From Citrus sinensis (Eukaryota > Streptophyta > Magnoliopsida > Sapindales > Rutaceae), in the NCBI RefSeq assembly GCF_022201045.2, contig NC_068557.1, forward strand, positions 20,065,501 to 20,129,500: a stretch of DNA of 64,000 bases, in the 5' to 3' direction. Below are positions 61,647-64,000 of the stretch, piece by piece. The notes under the pieces are model-generated. The model was not told where the DNA came from. It worked only from the letters and a program-made list of their open reading frames with translations, and ran no database searches. The position numbers were made by a program, and so were the translations under genes. Each line of letters begins with the position of its first letter. Within the stretch, counting starts at the first letter, position 1.

Positions 61647-62063
61647 TTAAGCAGCCGCTTTGGCAGTGGACTCCTTCTCCACAGCCTTCATCAGAAAGCT
61701 ATCTTCTTCAAGGACCATTTGTACAGGCAAGAAACCGAGACCATTGGCCATGGCAAGCATCATTTGCTTGGTCTCTGCCTTGAACTCCTCCAAATCCACC
61801 GTGCCATTTGAGTCATGATCGAATTGGACAAACAGAGAGTTGTAAACACTAGCAAGCTCTTCTGGGTCTGGTTTCTCGTCGATGCCAAAATGGGTCTCAA
61901 AGACCCTCAGACTCTTGAGCTCCTGCATCATTTCTGCATAAGAAAGGAGACCATCATGATCTGTATCAAGATGGGCAAAACGGTTTCGTATCGAGTTGTT
62001 GAATGCTTCTTCATCTTCCACAAAGCTTACAATTGTGGCACTATCTAACACTTCCACACTCAT
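61647..62063 (-). CDS. Two-EF-hand calcium-binding protein, copy 3
   Basis: A single-exon gene of 138 residues, the near-twin of copy 2 (three residue differences) in duplication unit B. EF-hand loops DTDHDGLLSYAE and DHDSNGTVDLEE are intact. The frame is open, the TATA box is at 62166-62173, and the 3' flank is shared, so it is probably expressed like copy 2. Which of the two is the parental copy cannot be told from this window. Confidence 0.92.
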   Translation of the reverse strand: MSVEVLDSATIVSFVEDEEAFNNSIRNRFAHLDTDHDGLLSYAEMMQELKSLRVFETHFGIDEKPDPEELASVYNSLFVQFDHDSNGTVDLEEFKAETKQMMLAMANGLGFLPVQMVLEEDSFLMKAVEKESTAKAAA

Positions 62064-62165
62064 TTTGCTCTTATATATGCTGCCTTCTTTTGCTTTATAG
62101 TAATATGTAAAGTCAGAGGGTCTGAAGTTTTTGATCTTGTTGAAACATAAGTTGGGTGTTGTTTG

Positions 62166-62173
62166 TATTTATA
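62166..62173 (-). promoter_or_regulatory. TATA box of EF-hand copy 3
   Basis: TATAAATA on the minus strand, about 105 bp upstream of the ATG, followed by the shared leader. Confidence 0.8.
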
Positions 62174-62648
62174 GGTGCAAACTTGAAAGGTCGTTTCAAA
62201 ATTTTGCCATGGGTTTTTGAATCGATCGCCTGAGAAGTGAGAAGTAGTAGGTTCGCAGAAAAATTCGAGTCGGTGGGCGTGCATGCATATTTGTGTAATT
62301 TGCTGGTGTGGCGATTCAATTACTTTTGAAAATCGGTGGGCTCATCATGTTCTCTACATAATCCAATATATCAATAGGAATTGCCCAATAAAGTCAAAGG
62401 TTGAATTAAAAATACAGCTTCAAATTTCATTTCGATTCTACGCTTCTTTGAAGAACAGTGTAGGCACGACTTACGAGATTCATAGCGGCAGCTATATTAA
62501 TAAATAAAATTCAATTAAGTTTGTTATGCGTTTATATATATATATATGAACCTTCGCATGAATGTACGTATAATAATAAATTGTGGAATCTGTGTGAATA
62601 TGAAAACGACTGCGTTTTGTGTGTAATTAACTATGATGGGCCACACGC

Positions 62649-62666
62649 TTGACTTAGATTAGTCAA
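62649..62666. promoter_or_regulatory. Inverted W-box pair upstream of EF-hand copy 3
   Basis: TTGAC at 62649-62653 and GTCAA at 62662-62666, the counterpart of the pair upstream of copy 2, with 8 bp between the cores in both. Confidence 0.4.
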
Positions 62667-62830
62667 ACGCCAGTCAAATGAGCGTTAACTGCTATTAGTT
62701 TTGGCTCCAAATTAAGTGCTGGTTTGGTTACATTAACAAAGCTGTTACAACAACTACATAGCGGCAGAAATTGCGGGCTTTTTTCAAATGCTTAGCACAA
62801 AATAAAGTAGCTGAGACCATAATCAGGGGC

Positions 62831-63129
62831 TCCAGATGTATTCCTTCTTCGTAATTCTCCGTAAACAAACAACTGATTCATTAATAAAGTAGTATTGATT
62901 GTTCCTTGGTGGAAGTAAGCCAAGTTCTTGGCTTAAACACTAATTAAACCCTTTTGTGTTTTTTATATCTTTTATGTTTCTTGTACATAGAGATAGGTTA
63001 ATTTCTTGATTAATTTCCTGTTGATCATCATTCTTTGCGCATGATCTTGTTAATCAATCTGTGCATTGGTTGCATTGAGTTGTCTGTTTCCTTTATTACT
63101 TGTACTTGTTCAACAATATATCTTTGCTT
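62831..63129. other. Spacer, no gene seen
   Basis: AT-rich DNA between the EF-hand duplication and a LINE tail; nothing further is recognised. Confidence 0.45.
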
Positions 63130-63345
63130 CCTCCTTATACCATCAGTAATATGTGGCTGAACTACTGTCATTTGTTGAAAGAATACATTATTGGGTTTCT
63201 CACACTTAATTGGGAAGCTGATAGTATTGTTGACTGTCTAGTTAATTTGACTGTGGATTTTTCTGATTTTACTTGGCTTGACCATCTTTCTTGGGATATA
63301 AATCACGTGTTGTTTAATAATCCCAACGGATTCCTTCATTAATGT
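63130..63345 (+). mobile_element. LINE RNase H tail fragment
   Basis: On the plus strand the translation NWEADSIVDCLVNLTVDFSD then FTWLDHLSWDINHVLFNNPN resembles the last part of the RNase H domain of plant LINEs (usual form: REGN-x-ADALANL ... WW--P--I---L--D--G). It ends at TAA near 63,343. It is a short remnant on the strand opposite to the other LINE pieces in the window. Confidence 0.5.
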
Positions 63346-63911
63346 TTTTGATAGCTATCTCCATAGTCCTTTCTCTGTTAATTTTTTACTTTCGTATATC
63401 AGTTTCTTAGTCATCTTAAGGGGCAAGGCTCATTATGCCCCTTGATTAGGTGTATCTCTACCCTTTATTTAATAAATTTCTCAATTTTTCAAGGTTAAAA
63501 GAACTTTTATATTTTCTTGATACAATATTTCTACTTCTACTAGCTTTGTTAATTAATATGATATTGTTATATACATAGTTATATGTATGTTCTAGATTTA
63601 TATATGGTGAAAGTATAAAATATATTTTTGGGAGGGGATAATTACTGCTCAACGGATTTGGGTTTAATGCTTGTATGAACTCTGTCCTATAGTCTTTTGA
63701 TTTGGAGCCAGGGAGTACTTGCTTTTGATTGGTTGAAACAAGACTAGAAGAAGTTGCTCCTAATAAACTAATAATGAACTAATTAAGCTCTATTCAAACA
63801 TGGCATTTCACGTGAGCACAAAAGTTCAGACTCATCACTGGCCTTATTCATTCAATACAAAAGCTCACAAACCAAAGGTACAACTGAAGCAAATATTGGA
63901 GAGGATATTAA
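63346..63911. other. Spacer, no gene seen
   Basis: AT-rich DNA with a possible 3'UTR of the edge gene at its right end. Confidence 0.4.
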
Positions 63912-64000
63912 TTAGTTCTCATCATCTTCAAACTCGGCGTCGGGCTTGTCGGCAGCATGGGAGCAGCAACTGTAGCAGTCATTTGAATAGCGGTAGGTGC
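63912..64000 (-). CDS. 3' end of an unrecognised gene, cut by the window edge
   Basis: On the minus strand one frame reads TYRYSNDCYSCCSHAADKPD then AEFEDDEN and a TAA at 63914-63912. The GC content is higher than in the flanks and the acidic C-terminus looks protein-like. A second frame (ending KMMRTN) is also open to the edge and shares the stop region, so the frame is not certain. I do not recognise the family. Confidence 0.4.
   Translation of the reverse strand, partial: TYRYSNDCYSCCSHAADKPDAEFEDDEN

Larger units (their letters stand above)
59345..62830. repeat. Recent 1.7-kb tandem duplication carrying EF-hand copies 2 and 3
   Basis: Unit A is about 59,345-61,097 and unit B about 61,101-62,830. 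Corresponding points are offset by 1730-1756 bp. Both begin with a TATGAG-AAAGTTGAAAA stretch followed by TTTTGGGATGGGAA, and both end near CTGAGACC-TAATCAGGGG. Similarity covers the gene, 3' flank, core promoter and about 750 bp further upstream, with scattered substitutions and small indels. Confidence 0.92.

Overview
This window is nuclear DNA of a flowering plant. The genes are split by many short AT-rich introns with GT-AG borders, and the proteins are plant housekeeping families. The repeats are plant types: LINEs with a C-terminal RNase H, MITEs, a tRNA-derived SINE and an endogenous caulimovirid. Protein similarity recalled from memory points to a woody eudicot, possibly Citrus or a relative; this is inference, not proof.

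Layout. Positions 1-18,700 are a gene-free repeat domain: a LINE ORF1 fragment (about 1.55-2.86 kb), a TTA-flanked MITE (3171-12884) split in its AT-rich core by an old endogenous pararetrovirus (about 3888-12478, minus strand), a tandem array of MITE ends (to about 13,085), a decayed LINE 3' half (about 14.15-16.13 kb) and a further candidate MITE (17,431-18,577). From 18.7 to 58.1 kb the window is gene-dense: WSS1B-like protease (+), IBR5 phosphatase (-), mitochondrial ketoacyl-ACP synthase (+), chloroplast tRNase Z (-), BPI/LBP-like lipid-binding protein (-), DUF1664 protein (+), eIF1A (+), IQD protein (-), TAF6 (+), and the first of three EF-hand genes (-). The other two EF-hand genes sit in a recent 1.7-kb tandem duplication (59.3-62.8 kb). 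A LINE tail (+) and the 3' end of an unrecognised minus-strand reading frame close the window.

The genes are not an operon and do not form one pathway. They cover DNA-protein crosslink proteolysis, auxin/MAPK signalling, mitochondrial fatty acid synthesis, plastid tRNA processing, LPS binding, translation initiation, calmodulin scaffolding, TFIID and calcium sensing. Their order is informative: from memory, the Arabidopsis counterparts lie in three short runs (At2g04520-04550, At5g35670-35690, At1g04950-04970), so this window looks like the undivided ancestral neighbourhood.

Exon borders were set by hand from reading frame, splice sites and family similarity. All are frame-consistent except one junction in the DUF1664 gene, which has no in-frame GT-AG solution. 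I did not find a clearly new multi-gene system. The most interesting local features are the EPDPDD repeat array in the WSS1B protein, a 70-bp duplication that copies a splice acceptor in the BPI/LBP gene, the virus fossil nested in a MITE, and the EF-hand tandem array with conserved promoters.
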